Below, one piece after another: positions 25,445-33,208 of a DNA stretch of 33,208 nt. Location: positions 1 through 33,208 of the forward strand of contig JAAYOY010000103.1 in the NCBI GenBank assembly GCA_012520035.1, given 5' to 3'. Numbering within the stretch: the stretch's first letter is position 1; every line of letters begins with the position of its first letter. The translations under genes and the position numbers were made by a program. Source of the DNA: Bacillota bacterium. GTDB lineage: Bacteria > Bacillota > Dethiobacteria > DTU022 > UBA8154. The notes under the pieces are model-generated. The model saw only the letters and a list, made by a program, of their open reading frames with translations, was not told the DNA's origin and did not search any database.

Positions 25445-25921
25445 TTAGGACACCGCCTTTTTCCTGAGAGCATTAAGGATTTCTCGCACCTCGCCGGGAT
25501 TAAGGTTTCCATAATACTTCCCATCGACTACCATTGCAGGTGCAAAAGCACAGCAACCGAGACAATTCACCGTCTCAAGCATAAATTCACCGTCGGAAGT
25601 GATTTCCCCGGGCCGTATACCCAATAGCTGAAAGATCTCCTCAATAAGCTTTCCGCCTCCCCGTATATGGCAGGTAGTTCCGGCGCAAACGCTAATCTGG
25701 TGCCTGGCCCGCGGCGTTAAAGACAGTGAATTATAAAATGTTGCCGCATGATAGATATCTATCAGAGGGATTCCGGTTTTCCGGGAAAGCATTCGCAGCA
25801 CTTCTTCCGGTAAATAGCGAAAATGTTCCTGGATCTCCTGCAACAGTGGAACCACAGACAAACCGTGTTTTTTAACCGCACCTTCAAGAACATCTTCAAC
25901 ATCTGTCAACTGTTTGGACAT
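25445..25921 (-). CDS. NuoE-like [2Fe-2S] thioredoxin-fold subunit
   Basis: A 158-residue subunit of the NuoE/HydC/HndA family. The N-terminal helical bundle ends in IYHAATFYNSL, and the thioredoxin-like domain binds [2Fe-2S] through C79, C84 (CAGTTC) and C120, C124 (NCLGCCAFAP). The motif GTTCHIRGG is diagnostic. It pairs with NuoF-type flavoproteins. In bifurcating hydrogenases it is the small subunit. AAGGGGTGA is placed just before the ATG. It is the first gene of the cluster, behind an extended -10 promoter at 25971-25998 and downstream of the terminator that ends the acyl-CoA ligase transcript. Confidence 0.95.
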   Translation of the reverse strand: MSKQLTDVEDVLEGAVKKHGLSVVPLLQEIQEHFRYLPEEVLRMLSRKTGIPLIDIYHAATFYNSLSLTPRARHQISVCAGTTCHIRGGGKLIEEIFQLLGIRPGEITSDGEFMLETVNCLGCCAFAPAMVVDGKYYGNLNPGEVREILNALRKKAVS

Positions 25922-25964
25922 TATTTCACCCCTTCCATGGTTCAGCTATCCTGCCCCAGGCGCC

Positions 25965-25989
25965 TAATATTTTATAGCAGTTAATATTA
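25965..25989. promoter_or_regulatory. 25-bp interrupted palindrome over the nuoE-like gene promoter
   Basis: TAATATT (25965-25971) and AATATTA (25983-25989) are exact reverse complements around 11 bases. The site covers the -10 element at 25971-25976, so a bound protein would block RNA polymerase. It is related to the site at 25313-25337. Confidence 0.5.
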
Positions 25990-25998
25990 AAAAGTCAT
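25971..25998 (-). promoter_or_regulatory. Extended -10 promoter for the oxidoreductase cluster
   Basis: On the minus strand ATGACT (25998-25993), a 16-base spacer ending in TGC, and TATAAA (25976-25971) form a sigma-A promoter with an extended -10. The transcript would begin near 25964, about 43 bases before the NuoE-like ATG. Confidence 0.55.
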
Positions 25999-26029
25999 AT
26001 AAACAAGAGCGAGGATATTAAAATTGCAT

Positions 26030-26081
26030 AAAAAACCACTATCCATTTCAGCAGGCCGTAGCCGTAATGGATAGTGGTTTT
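26030..26081 (-). terminator. Rho-independent terminator after the acyl-CoA ligase gene
   Basis: A perfect 16-bp stem (26032-26047 with 26066-26081) encloses an 18-base loop that contains a small GGC/GCC stem. On the minus strand the stem ends in a run of six T (26035-26030). It lies 82 bases after the ligase stop codon and just upstream of the cluster promoter, so it separates the two units. The plus-strand reading also ends in TTTT and could work weakly. Confidence 0.85.
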
Positions 26082-26162
26082 AATCTACCGGAAGATGCAG
26101 CTTTACATTGATGCATTAAGAGGGATGCATTAAGGCTAACATACTACATGCGGAGCCCCATT

Positions 26163-27518
26163 TTACTCACGTTCATAATAATCTACATTATCCCTTAAAT
26201 CCTTAAAGCGGTTGATCTTAATTTCAGGCCGCGGCAGGCTTCCATATTTAAGGAACTCTATTTGAAAAGAAAGATTCGTTTTCAGACGCAGTTGCCTGGA
26301 TAACATTTTCCGCACATCTTCCTGGCCGGCATCTGCCCCTGGAACAAGTTCGACTTTTAAAATAATTACATCCGTAGCTCCTTTTTTTGTTGCAATTAGT
26401 TCATATTCATCAGCAAGCTGAGGTATAGCGCGAACGATTTCTCCAACCGAAGCCGGGTTAAATAAAACCCCTTTTATTTTTGTTATATGATCTACCCGTC
26501 CCAGAACGCCGCCTTTTAATATACGAAATGTGCGACCGCATTCACATGGTTTTCCCCACATCCCGATGTCTTTGGAATCAAACCGTATACAGGGCTGAGC
26601 ATAACGATCAAAAGCGGTAATTACTATTTTACCCGGCATATGCAACTCCTCGACCGGTTCTCCAGTATTTATATCCACCAGTTCAACCAGAAACAGGGCT
26701 TCGTTGACATGCACGCCTCCGGGCTGAAACGAGCACTCATAACCCCATCCGCCGACCTCTGTAGCATTGACATGATCATATACTCTGGCTCCCCAGAGCT
26801 CCTGCATACGATTTTTTATAGCAGGGACGCTGGCACCAAGCTCTCCGGCGCAAAGAATTTTTTGTATTTTCAGATCCTTAGGGTCAATATTTAACTTGTT
26901 CCGGCATACCTCCGCCATGCTTAAAACATAAGTCGGAGTGGCCATTAACGCCGTGGTTTTTAGTTCTTTTATTTTTAGCAAACGCTCCTCTGTATTAAGA
27001 ATACCCCCGGGAACAACTTCGCAACCTATTTTTTCACAGGCATAATGTCCGGCCCAGGAGCCCATATATACATTATAGCCAAAGGGGATAAATACCCGGT
27101 CGGTGTTTCGAAAACCCATCGCCCATAACACATACGCCCAGCTTTCATTCCACCACTCCCAGTCTTCCCAGGTATCCGGCTGGTAAACCGGCTGACCGGT
27201 TGTACCGCTGGTCTGGTGAAACTCTGTGACCTTCTCGAGCGGTACACAGAGACTGTCACCATAAGGATAAGGCTCTTTGGCTTGAGCAGTGCGGTAATCC
27301 TCTTTTTGCAAAATAGGAACCCTGGAGATATCCTCCCAGCCTTGCAGTTTATCCGGATTAAACCCGGCTTGGTCATAAAGCCGTCGATAGAGCTTGGAGT
27401 TCTTATACCCCCATTCTACTATGCGCTTAAATTTTTTAAACTGAAAATCTCTTAATTGTTTGGGTGGCAGCGTCTCTAAATAAGGGTTCCAATACCTCTC
27501 TACACCTATAAAATGCAT
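26163..27518 (-). CDS. Phenylacetate-CoA ligase (PaaK) family adenylate-forming enzyme
   Basis: A 451-residue member of the ANL superfamily, PaaK branch, that activates an acid to its AMP ester and then to acyl-CoA. The P-loop is TSGTTGQP (103-110). Other marks are DHVNATEVGGWGYEC, the ATP-ribose aspartate in RFDSKDIG, the GRVDHITKIKGV hinge, and a C-terminal lid with LPRPEIKINRFKDLR. A CECG pair may bind zinc. PaaK homologues in anaerobes often activate aryl or other small acids; the real substrate cannot be told. AAAGGAG precedes the ATG. A perfect -35, TTGACA (27564-27559), stands upstream without a good -10. The gene is downstream of nth but probably has its own promoter. A short direct repeat, GATGCATTAAG at 26110-26120 and 26124-26134, lies in its 3' region. 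Confidence 0.9.
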   Translation of the reverse strand: MHFIGVERYWNPYLETLPPKQLRDFQFKKFKRIVEWGYKNSKLYRRLYDQAGFNPDKLQGWEDISRVPILQKEDYRTAQAKEPYPYGDSLCVPLEKVTEFHQTSGTTGQPVYQPDTWEDWEWWNESWAYVLWAMGFRNTDRVFIPFGYNVYMGSWAGHYACEKIGCEVVPGGILNTEERLLKIKELKTTALMATPTYVLSMAEVCRNKLNIDPKDLKIQKILCAGELGASVPAIKNRMQELWGARVYDHVNATEVGGWGYECSFQPGGVHVNEALFLVELVDINTGEPVEELHMPGKIVITAFDRYAQPCIRFDSKDIGMWGKPCECGRTFRILKGGVLGRVDHITKIKGVLFNPASVGEIVRAIPQLADEYELIATKKGATDVIILKVELVPGADAGQEDVRKMLSRQLRLKTNLSFQIEFLKYGSLPRPEIKINRFKDLRDNVDYYERE

Positions 27519-27595
27519 ACTACAAACTCCTTTCTTAGAAAAACATTTTTTCTGAGATTGTCAAGGCTTTCCTAAAGAAAATGTAGTTGCGATAT

Positions 27596-28291
27596 TTAAC
27601 GCCCTTGCGCGGGAGGATGCTTGCCAGCCCCCCCGTAAAGGCAGTATGGGGAAAGAAAACAGCTCCCACATAATGGTTTTCGGGCGCGGCAGACCCTGCG
27701 CCCATGGGTGATCAATCTGTGATGGGTCTTACCCCATAGCTCCCTGGGCACCAACCGGCACAGATCATTTTCTATAAGGCCGGGGTTCTTCTCCACGGTT
27801 AAACCAAGGCGCCGCGCTACGCGACCCACATGGGTATCCACGGCAAAAGCTGGGATACCCAAAGCATTATTTAAGACCACATTTGCTGTTTTGCGCCCTA
27901 CGCCGGGAAGGGTCATCAGCTCCTCTAGAGTTCCGGGTAACTTTCCCCCGTATCTTTGGCACAAAATGCGAGATGTCTCCATAATCTGCCTGCTTTTTTG
28001 CCTGTACAGCCCGCAGCCCTGGAGAATCTTTTCCAGTTCCGCCACGGTCATCTTCAAGATATCCCAGGGTTCTTTTATTTTTTGAAAAAGCTTCTCCGTA
28101 GTCTTGTTCACCTGTTTATCAGTTGTCTGGGCGGAAAGAATAACCGCCAGCAGCAACTGAAAGGAATTGTCATAGCGCAAAGCCGTTTCGGCATGGGGAT
28201 ATTCCCGTTCCAGAAGACGTAAAATACTATTGAGATCAGCCGTTGCTCCCCCGACTGACGTTTTTGGTCCTTTTACCGTCTTTTGCTCCAT
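27596..28291 (-). CDS. nth: Endonuclease III (DNA glycosylase/AP lyase)
   Basis: Base-excision repair enzyme that removes oxidised pyrimidines and cuts the abasic strand. The helix-hairpin-helix LPGVGRKTANVVL carries the catalytic K134, and FAVDTHVGRVARRLG carries D152, 18 residues later as in E. coli Nth. Four cysteines (C201, C208, C211, C217; C-x6-C-x2-C-x5-C) bind the [4Fe-4S] cluster. At 231 residues it has about 20 extra N-terminal residues. The ATG at 28291 has AAGGAG five bases upstream. A remnant resembling malic enzyme ends 14 bases before it (28306-28419). Confidence 0.96.
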   Translation of the reverse strand: MEQKTVKGPKTSVGGATADLNSILRLLEREYPHAETALRYDNSFQLLLAVILSAQTTDKQVNKTTEKLFQKIKEPWDILKMTVAELEKILQGCGLYRQKSRQIMETSRILCQRYGGKLPGTLEELMTLPGVGRKTANVVLNNALGIPAFAVDTHVGRVARRLGLTVEKNPGLIENDLCRLVPRELWGKTHHRLITHGRRVCRARKPLCGSCFLSPYCLYGGAGKHPPAQGR

Positions 28292-28305
28292 AGAATCTCC
28301 TTAGG

Positions 28306-28419
28306 TCATACAGGCAAGGCGGAAAGGGCGATGACTACATCTGCTCCTTTCATGGCTTGTGCAATTCCCCCGCCACGCTGGCCTGCATTTGTTGTTCTGA
28401 TTATTTTGAGTTTTTCAAA
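28306..28419 (-). pseudogene. Malic-enzyme-like gene fragment
   Basis: Between an in-frame TAA (28422-28420) and a TGA (28308-28306) lie 37 codons with no usable start. They read FEKLKIIRTTNAGQRGGG and then IAQAMKGADVVIALSA before a divergent end. This resembles the NAD(P)-domain stretch of malic enzymes, where a TN...GG-LA-A-KGADVFIG-S pattern is followed by PG. Both ends seem lost, so it is probably the scar of a deleted gene. The match is from memory and only ~30 residues long. It could also be chance. Confidence 0.42.
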
Positions 28420-28595
28420 TTATGTTTCTCCTATATCATTTCTACCTCGATGCAGGATTCCCCTGCTATCACAGGAAATAATATTTTACTGTGCAAGAAT
28501 AAATATAATACCTCCAATGGAATAATGTTGCAGGAGTAAGAAACCGGCACGTCGAAATATATATTATTAAATTAATATTTAGGAGGAGATTAACA
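28420..28595. other. AT-rich non-coding stretch before the ComFB gene
   Basis: This is the remainder of the 304-base gap between nth and the ComFB-family gene. I see no open frame with a ribosome-binding site on either strand. GCAGG at 28452-28456 and CCTGC at 28462-28466 form a small hairpin. Long A/T runs precede the AGGAGG of the ComFB gene, but no promoter with both boxes stands out. Confidence 0.4.
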
Positions 28596-28880
28596 ATGCC
28601 TGTTTTACAAAATTTGATGGAAGAAACCGTATTAAAAGCAATAGAGGAATTTATGGGCAAAGAAAGCATGTGCACCTGTGAACAGTGCCGGCTCGATGTC
28701 GCGGCAATAGCGCTTAATAATCTTCCCCCCCGCTATGTGGTTACTCCTAAGGGTGCCTCTTATGCCCGCGCAGATCTGCTCGAATTGCAAAAATACGTTG
28801 ATGTCATCGGTGCAATTGCCAAAGCCATCAAACTGGTTAAAGAACATCCCCGGCATAATATAAAAGGAGCTTCAAAATAA
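28596..28880 (+). CDS. ComFB family protein
   Basis: A 94-residue protein matching the late competence protein ComFB family (PF10719): the N-terminal helix VLQNLMEETVLKAIEEF, the CTCEQCRLDVAAIALNNLPPRYV core and the basic C-terminal helix. ComFB homologues in other phyla have been reported to bind cyclic di-nucleotides, so a signalling role is possible. Cys26, Cys28 and Cys31 might bind metal. In Bacillus the gene is between comFA and comFC, but neither is here, so it stands alone. AGGAGG precedes the ATG by nine bases. It converges on ligA and is the only plus-strand gene in the last 15 kb. Confidence 0.88.
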   Translation: MPVLQNLMEETVLKAIEEFMGKESMCTCEQCRLDVAAIALNNLPPRYVVTPKGASYARADLLELQKYVDVIGAIAKAIKLVKEHPRHNIKGASK

Positions 28881-28912
28881 TTTATCTTAAGGAATTGCCG
28901 GCTATAATAAGA

Positions 28913-28938
28913 AGTAGTAACAGGGCTCTGTTACTATT
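28913..28938. terminator. Possible bidirectional terminator between the ComFB gene and ligA
   Basis: TAGTAACAG (28915-28923) and CTGTTACTA (28928-28936) form a perfect 9-bp stem with a GGCT loop; an outer G-T and A-T pair extend it. It is centred between two converging genes. The flanking U tracts are poor in both directions, so efficiency is doubtful. Confidence 0.45.
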
Positions 28939-28953
28939 ATGAATATGTTAAAA

Positions 28954-30984
<2,031 letters not shown>

Positions 30985-30994
30985 TCATCGCTTA

Positions 30995-31051
30995 ATGCGA
31001 CAGGGAGAACCGTCCCCTATGCGACATAGGGGACGGTTCTCCCTGTCGCAT
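30995..31051. repeat. Perfect 27-bp inverted repeat (REP-like element) between purD and ligA
   Basis: The arms 30995-31021 and 31025-31051 are exact reverse complements with a three-base loop, CGA. The arms contain GGGGACGGTTCTCCC. The length, perfection and GC content compared with the surroundings suggest a dispersed palindromic element (REP or MITE type) rather than a simple terminator; no T tract follows on either strand. From memory, similar GGGGACGGTTCT palindromes occur in many Firmicute genomes close to Y1/REP-associated transposases. There is no second copy in this window. Confidence 0.8.
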
Positions 31052-31064
31052 GTTCTGTGTATGC

Positions 31065-32336
31065 CTATTTGAAAGCTCTGTGCGCAATATCCCTGCGATA
31101 GTAAGCACCTTCAAACTTTATGGTTTCCGCAAGCCTGTAGGCCTTTTCCACGGCAGCTTTTAAAGAGTGGTCCCAGGCGGTAACCCCCAGGACCCTTCCC
31201 CCGGCAGTCACGGTTTTATTACTTTCAAAAGCGGTCCCGGCATGAAAAACCATCGTCTTGTTTAGACCTGTTACTTCATTAAGACCCTGGATCTCTTTCC
31301 CTTTTTCGTACTTTCCAGGATAACCCCGGGAGGCCATTATAACACATACGGCAGCATCCTCCGACCAGCGGAGAGGAGCCACGGTAGAAAGATTGCCTCT
31401 GGCAGCTTCATAAAGCAGGGGGCATAGATCGGAGGCGAGTCGCGGCAAGAGCACCTGCGTTTCCGGATCCCCAAAGCGAACGTTAAATTCAAGCACTTTT
31501 GGACCGTCCGCGGTAAGCATCAATCCCCCGAAGATCACTCCCCGGTAGGAGATGCCCTCCTTTTTCAGGCCGCTGATCAATGGCTGAAACACTTTTTCGT
31601 CAACTATCCTCGCCAGCTGTTCCGTAAAAACCGGCGCAGGGGAATAAGCCCCCATACCACCCGTGTTTGGCCCCCAGTCGCCTTCATAGACAGCTTTGTG
31701 ATCTTGAACGGAAGGAAGTGTTATGTATGATTCGCCGTCGGTAATGGCAAAAACGGATACTTCATCACCCTCAAGGCATTCCTCAATTACAATGCTGTTA
31801 CCCGCACTTTGGAAAACCTTCTCTTCCATGATGAGGCGGACCGCTTTGTTTGCTTCGCTGTATTTTTTTGCAACGGTAACACCTTTACCGGCAGCAAGCC
31901 CGTCAGCTTTTACTACCAGGGGGTATGAAGCTTTTTGCAGGTAGTTATAAGCTTCCGCAGCATTATGAAATACTTCATATGCAGCAGTGGGAATACCGTA
32001 TTTTATCATAAATTGTTTTGCCCAGACCTTGCTTCCCTCTAACCTTGCCCCCTCTTTACAGGGACCAAAAATTAACCTTCCATCTTCGTGAAACAGGTCA
32101 ACTATTCCGGCCATAAGGGGTGCCTCCGGGCCGACCACTGTGAGATGAATTTCCTTTGCCCGGACAAAATCCAGTATCTTTTCTACTTCTCCCGCTTCAA
32201 TAGGAACGCGTTCAGCCAGAGATGCAATCCCCGCATTGCCCGGGGCACAGTAGATTTTTTCAACTTCAGGGCTCTGGGACAGCTTCCAGACCAGGGCATG
32301 TTCCCGGCCTCCTCCTCCCACAACAAGAACGCGCAC
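31065..32336 (-). CDS. purD: Phosphoribosylamine-glycine ligase
   Basis: Second enzyme of purine biosynthesis: phosphoribosylamine, glycine and ATP give GAR. The 423-residue ATP-grasp protein is full length. It has the N-terminal loop MRVLVVGGGGREHALVWKL, VKADGLAAGKGVTVA for ATP binding, DHKAVYEGDWGPNTGGMGAYSP and the metal-binding EFNVRFGDPETQ. The start is GTG at 32336 behind AAGGAGG. The gene follows purH by 30 bases, the usual purH-purD order at the end of a Firmicute purine operon. Confidence 0.98.
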   Translation of the reverse strand: MRVLVVGGGGREHALVWKLSQSPEVEKIYCAPGNAGIASLAERVPIEAGEVEKILDFVRAKEIHLTVVGPEAPLMAGIVDLFHEDGRLIFGPCKEGARLEGSKVWAKQFMIKYGIPTAAYEVFHNAAEAYNYLQKASYPLVVKADGLAAGKGVTVAKKYSEANKAVRLIMEEKVFQSAGNSIVIEECLEGDEVSVFAITDGESYITLPSVQDHKAVYEGDWGPNTGGMGAYSPAPVFTEQLARIVDEKVFQPLISGLKKEGISYRGVIFGGLMLTADGPKVLEFNVRFGDPETQVLLPRLASDLCPLLYEAARGNLSTVAPLRWSEDAAVCVIMASRGYPGKYEKGKEIQGLNEVTGLNKTMVFHAGTAFESNKTVTAGGRVLGVTAWDHSLKAAVEKAYRLAETIKFEGAYYRRDIAHRAFK

Positions 32337-32366
32337 TTAAAAAACCTCCTTGGTTATCAGGTTCAA

Positions 32367-33208
32367 TTAATGCTTAAAATAACGTTTTCCTGTAAATAGC
32401 ATCGCAATATTGTATTTTTCGCAGGTTTCAATTACTTCCTGGTCACGGGCGGAACCACCCGGCTGGATGATAGCCGTTACACCCCCGGCCGCCGCTATTT
32501 CTACACCGTCTTTAAATGGGAAAAAGGCATCCGAGGCGAGCACACTCCCCTTTATATTTTCCCCCGCCTGTTTTGCGGCTATCTCCACAGCTCCCACACG
32601 GCTCATCTGTCCCGCCCCTATGCCCAGGGTTTGCCGGCGCTTGGCGATGACGATTGCGTTTGATTTCACATGTTTGACAACCTTGAGTCCAAAAAGAAGG
32701 TCGTTAATCTCCTTTTCCGTAGCTTTTCTGCTGGTAACGCAACGCCACTCCTGCGGCAGATATATTTCCCGGAGGTCATCCTGTAAGAGCAACCCCCCGC
32801 TGACTTTTTTAAAATCCCGGCCCTGTTTGCCGTTCACCAAAGGCTCCAGCTCTATCTCCAGCAGACGAACGTTCTTTTTCTGGCCAAGAATTCTCAGGGC
32901 TTCTTCAGAAAAAGCCGGAGCCGCTATGACTTCCAGAAAAATTTTGGACATTAGAGCGGCTGTCTCCTGATCCACTTCCCTGTTCAAAGCCACTATCCCG
33001 CCAAATATGGAAACCGGATCCGCATCGTGAGCTTTGACATAAGCCCCGGCAAGCGTTTCAGAGGAGCCTACGCCGCAGGGGTTGGCATGCTTCACGGCAA
33101 CGGCAGTAGGTTCATCAAATTCTTTTACCAGCTCCCAGGCAGCGTTAAGGTCATTAATATTGTTAAAGGAGAGTTCTTTACCCTGGAGTTGCTTTGCCGC
33201 AGCCACGG
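32367..33208 (-). CDS. purH: Bifunctional AICAR transformylase/IMP cyclohydrolase, 5' end outside window
   Basis: The C-terminal 280 residues of PurH, cut by the right edge (normal length about 515). The visible part is the AICAR formyltransferase domain with the catalytic [50 protein letters not shown] and the C-terminal [12 protein letters not shown] to TGKRYFKH. It carries out the last steps to IMP. The IMP cyclohydrolase half should lie beyond position 33208. It is cotranscribed with purD. Confidence 0.97.
   Translation of the reverse strand, partial: VAAAKQLQGKELSFNNINDLNAAWELVKEFDEPTAVAVKHANPCGVGSSETLAGAYVKAHDADPVSIFGGIVALNREVDQETAALMSKIFLEVIAAPAFSEEALRILGQKKNVRLLEIELEPLVNGKQGRDFKKVSGGLLLQDDLREIYLPQEWRCVTSRKATEKEINDLLFGLKVVKHVKSNAIVIAKRRQTLGIGAGQMSRVGAVEIAAKQAGENIKGSVLASDAFFPFKDGVEIAAAGGVTAIIQPGGSARDQEVIETCEKYNIAMLFTGKRYFKH

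Noticed and set aside
32337-32366. Purine riboswitch or PurR site in the purH-purD gap
   Set aside because: The gap is 30 bases and filled by a ribosome-binding site; any such element would be upstream of the operon, outside the window.

Overview
The window looks like chromosome of a spore-forming anaerobic Firmicute (Clostridia; Peptococcaceae- or Thermoanaerobacterales-like). The reasons are a YtrH/YtrI sporulation pair beside dnaE, a pyruvate kinase with the extra C-terminal phosphohistidine domain, many TTG and GTG starts behind strong purine-rich Shine-Dalgarno sequences, NAD-dependent DNA ligase, and a ferredoxin/NAD oxidoreductase cluster of hydrogenase type. The genus assignment is inference. 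I see no tRNA, rRNA, CRISPR array, prophage or intact insertion sequence.

Layout. Positions 1-417 hold the start of a minus-strand cyclic-nucleotide-binding-domain protein that leaves the window, divergent from a DUF1015 gene (574-1854). Positions 1949-8831 (minus) carry dnaE, pfkA, pyk and a YbgC-type thioesterase, joining replication and lower glycolysis in one direction. ytrH and ytrI (8968-9748, plus) diverge from dnaE. ytrI ends tail to tail, with overlapping stop codons, against a 57-residue membrane protein (9745-9918, minus). Upstream of that small gene on the minus strand lie trmL, a SAM methyltransferase and a Lon-type protease (10004-13767). A strong promoter with a possible CcpA site drives an ADP-forming acyl-CoA synthetase-like gene and a BioD/DRTGG (phosphotransacetylase N-terminal-like) gene (14071-17414), which end at a clear terminator. 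A family I pyrophosphatase follows (17527-18177).

Positions 18264-25921 (minus) are the most interesting part. A NuoE-like, a HydB/NuoF-like and a HoxU-like iron-sulfur protein are followed by a glutamate-synthase-domain FMN protein, then by an unknown 164-residue protein and a soluble GAF histidine kinase with its response regulator. The first three resemble the NAD/ferredoxin half of an electron-bifurcating hydrogenase, but no H-cluster subunit is present. The fourth protein appears to take its place. The regions upstream of the NuoE-like and NuoF-like genes each carry a related 25-bp interrupted palindrome and a TGAACCAT motif, so the two leaders may share a regulator or derive from one another.

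Positions 26163-33208 hold a PaaK-type acyl-CoA ligase, endonuclease III with a malic-enzyme-like gene scrap just upstream, a ComFB-family protein, ligA, a perfect 27-bp palindromic repeat, purD and the 3' part of purH. Transcription is mostly on the minus strand.
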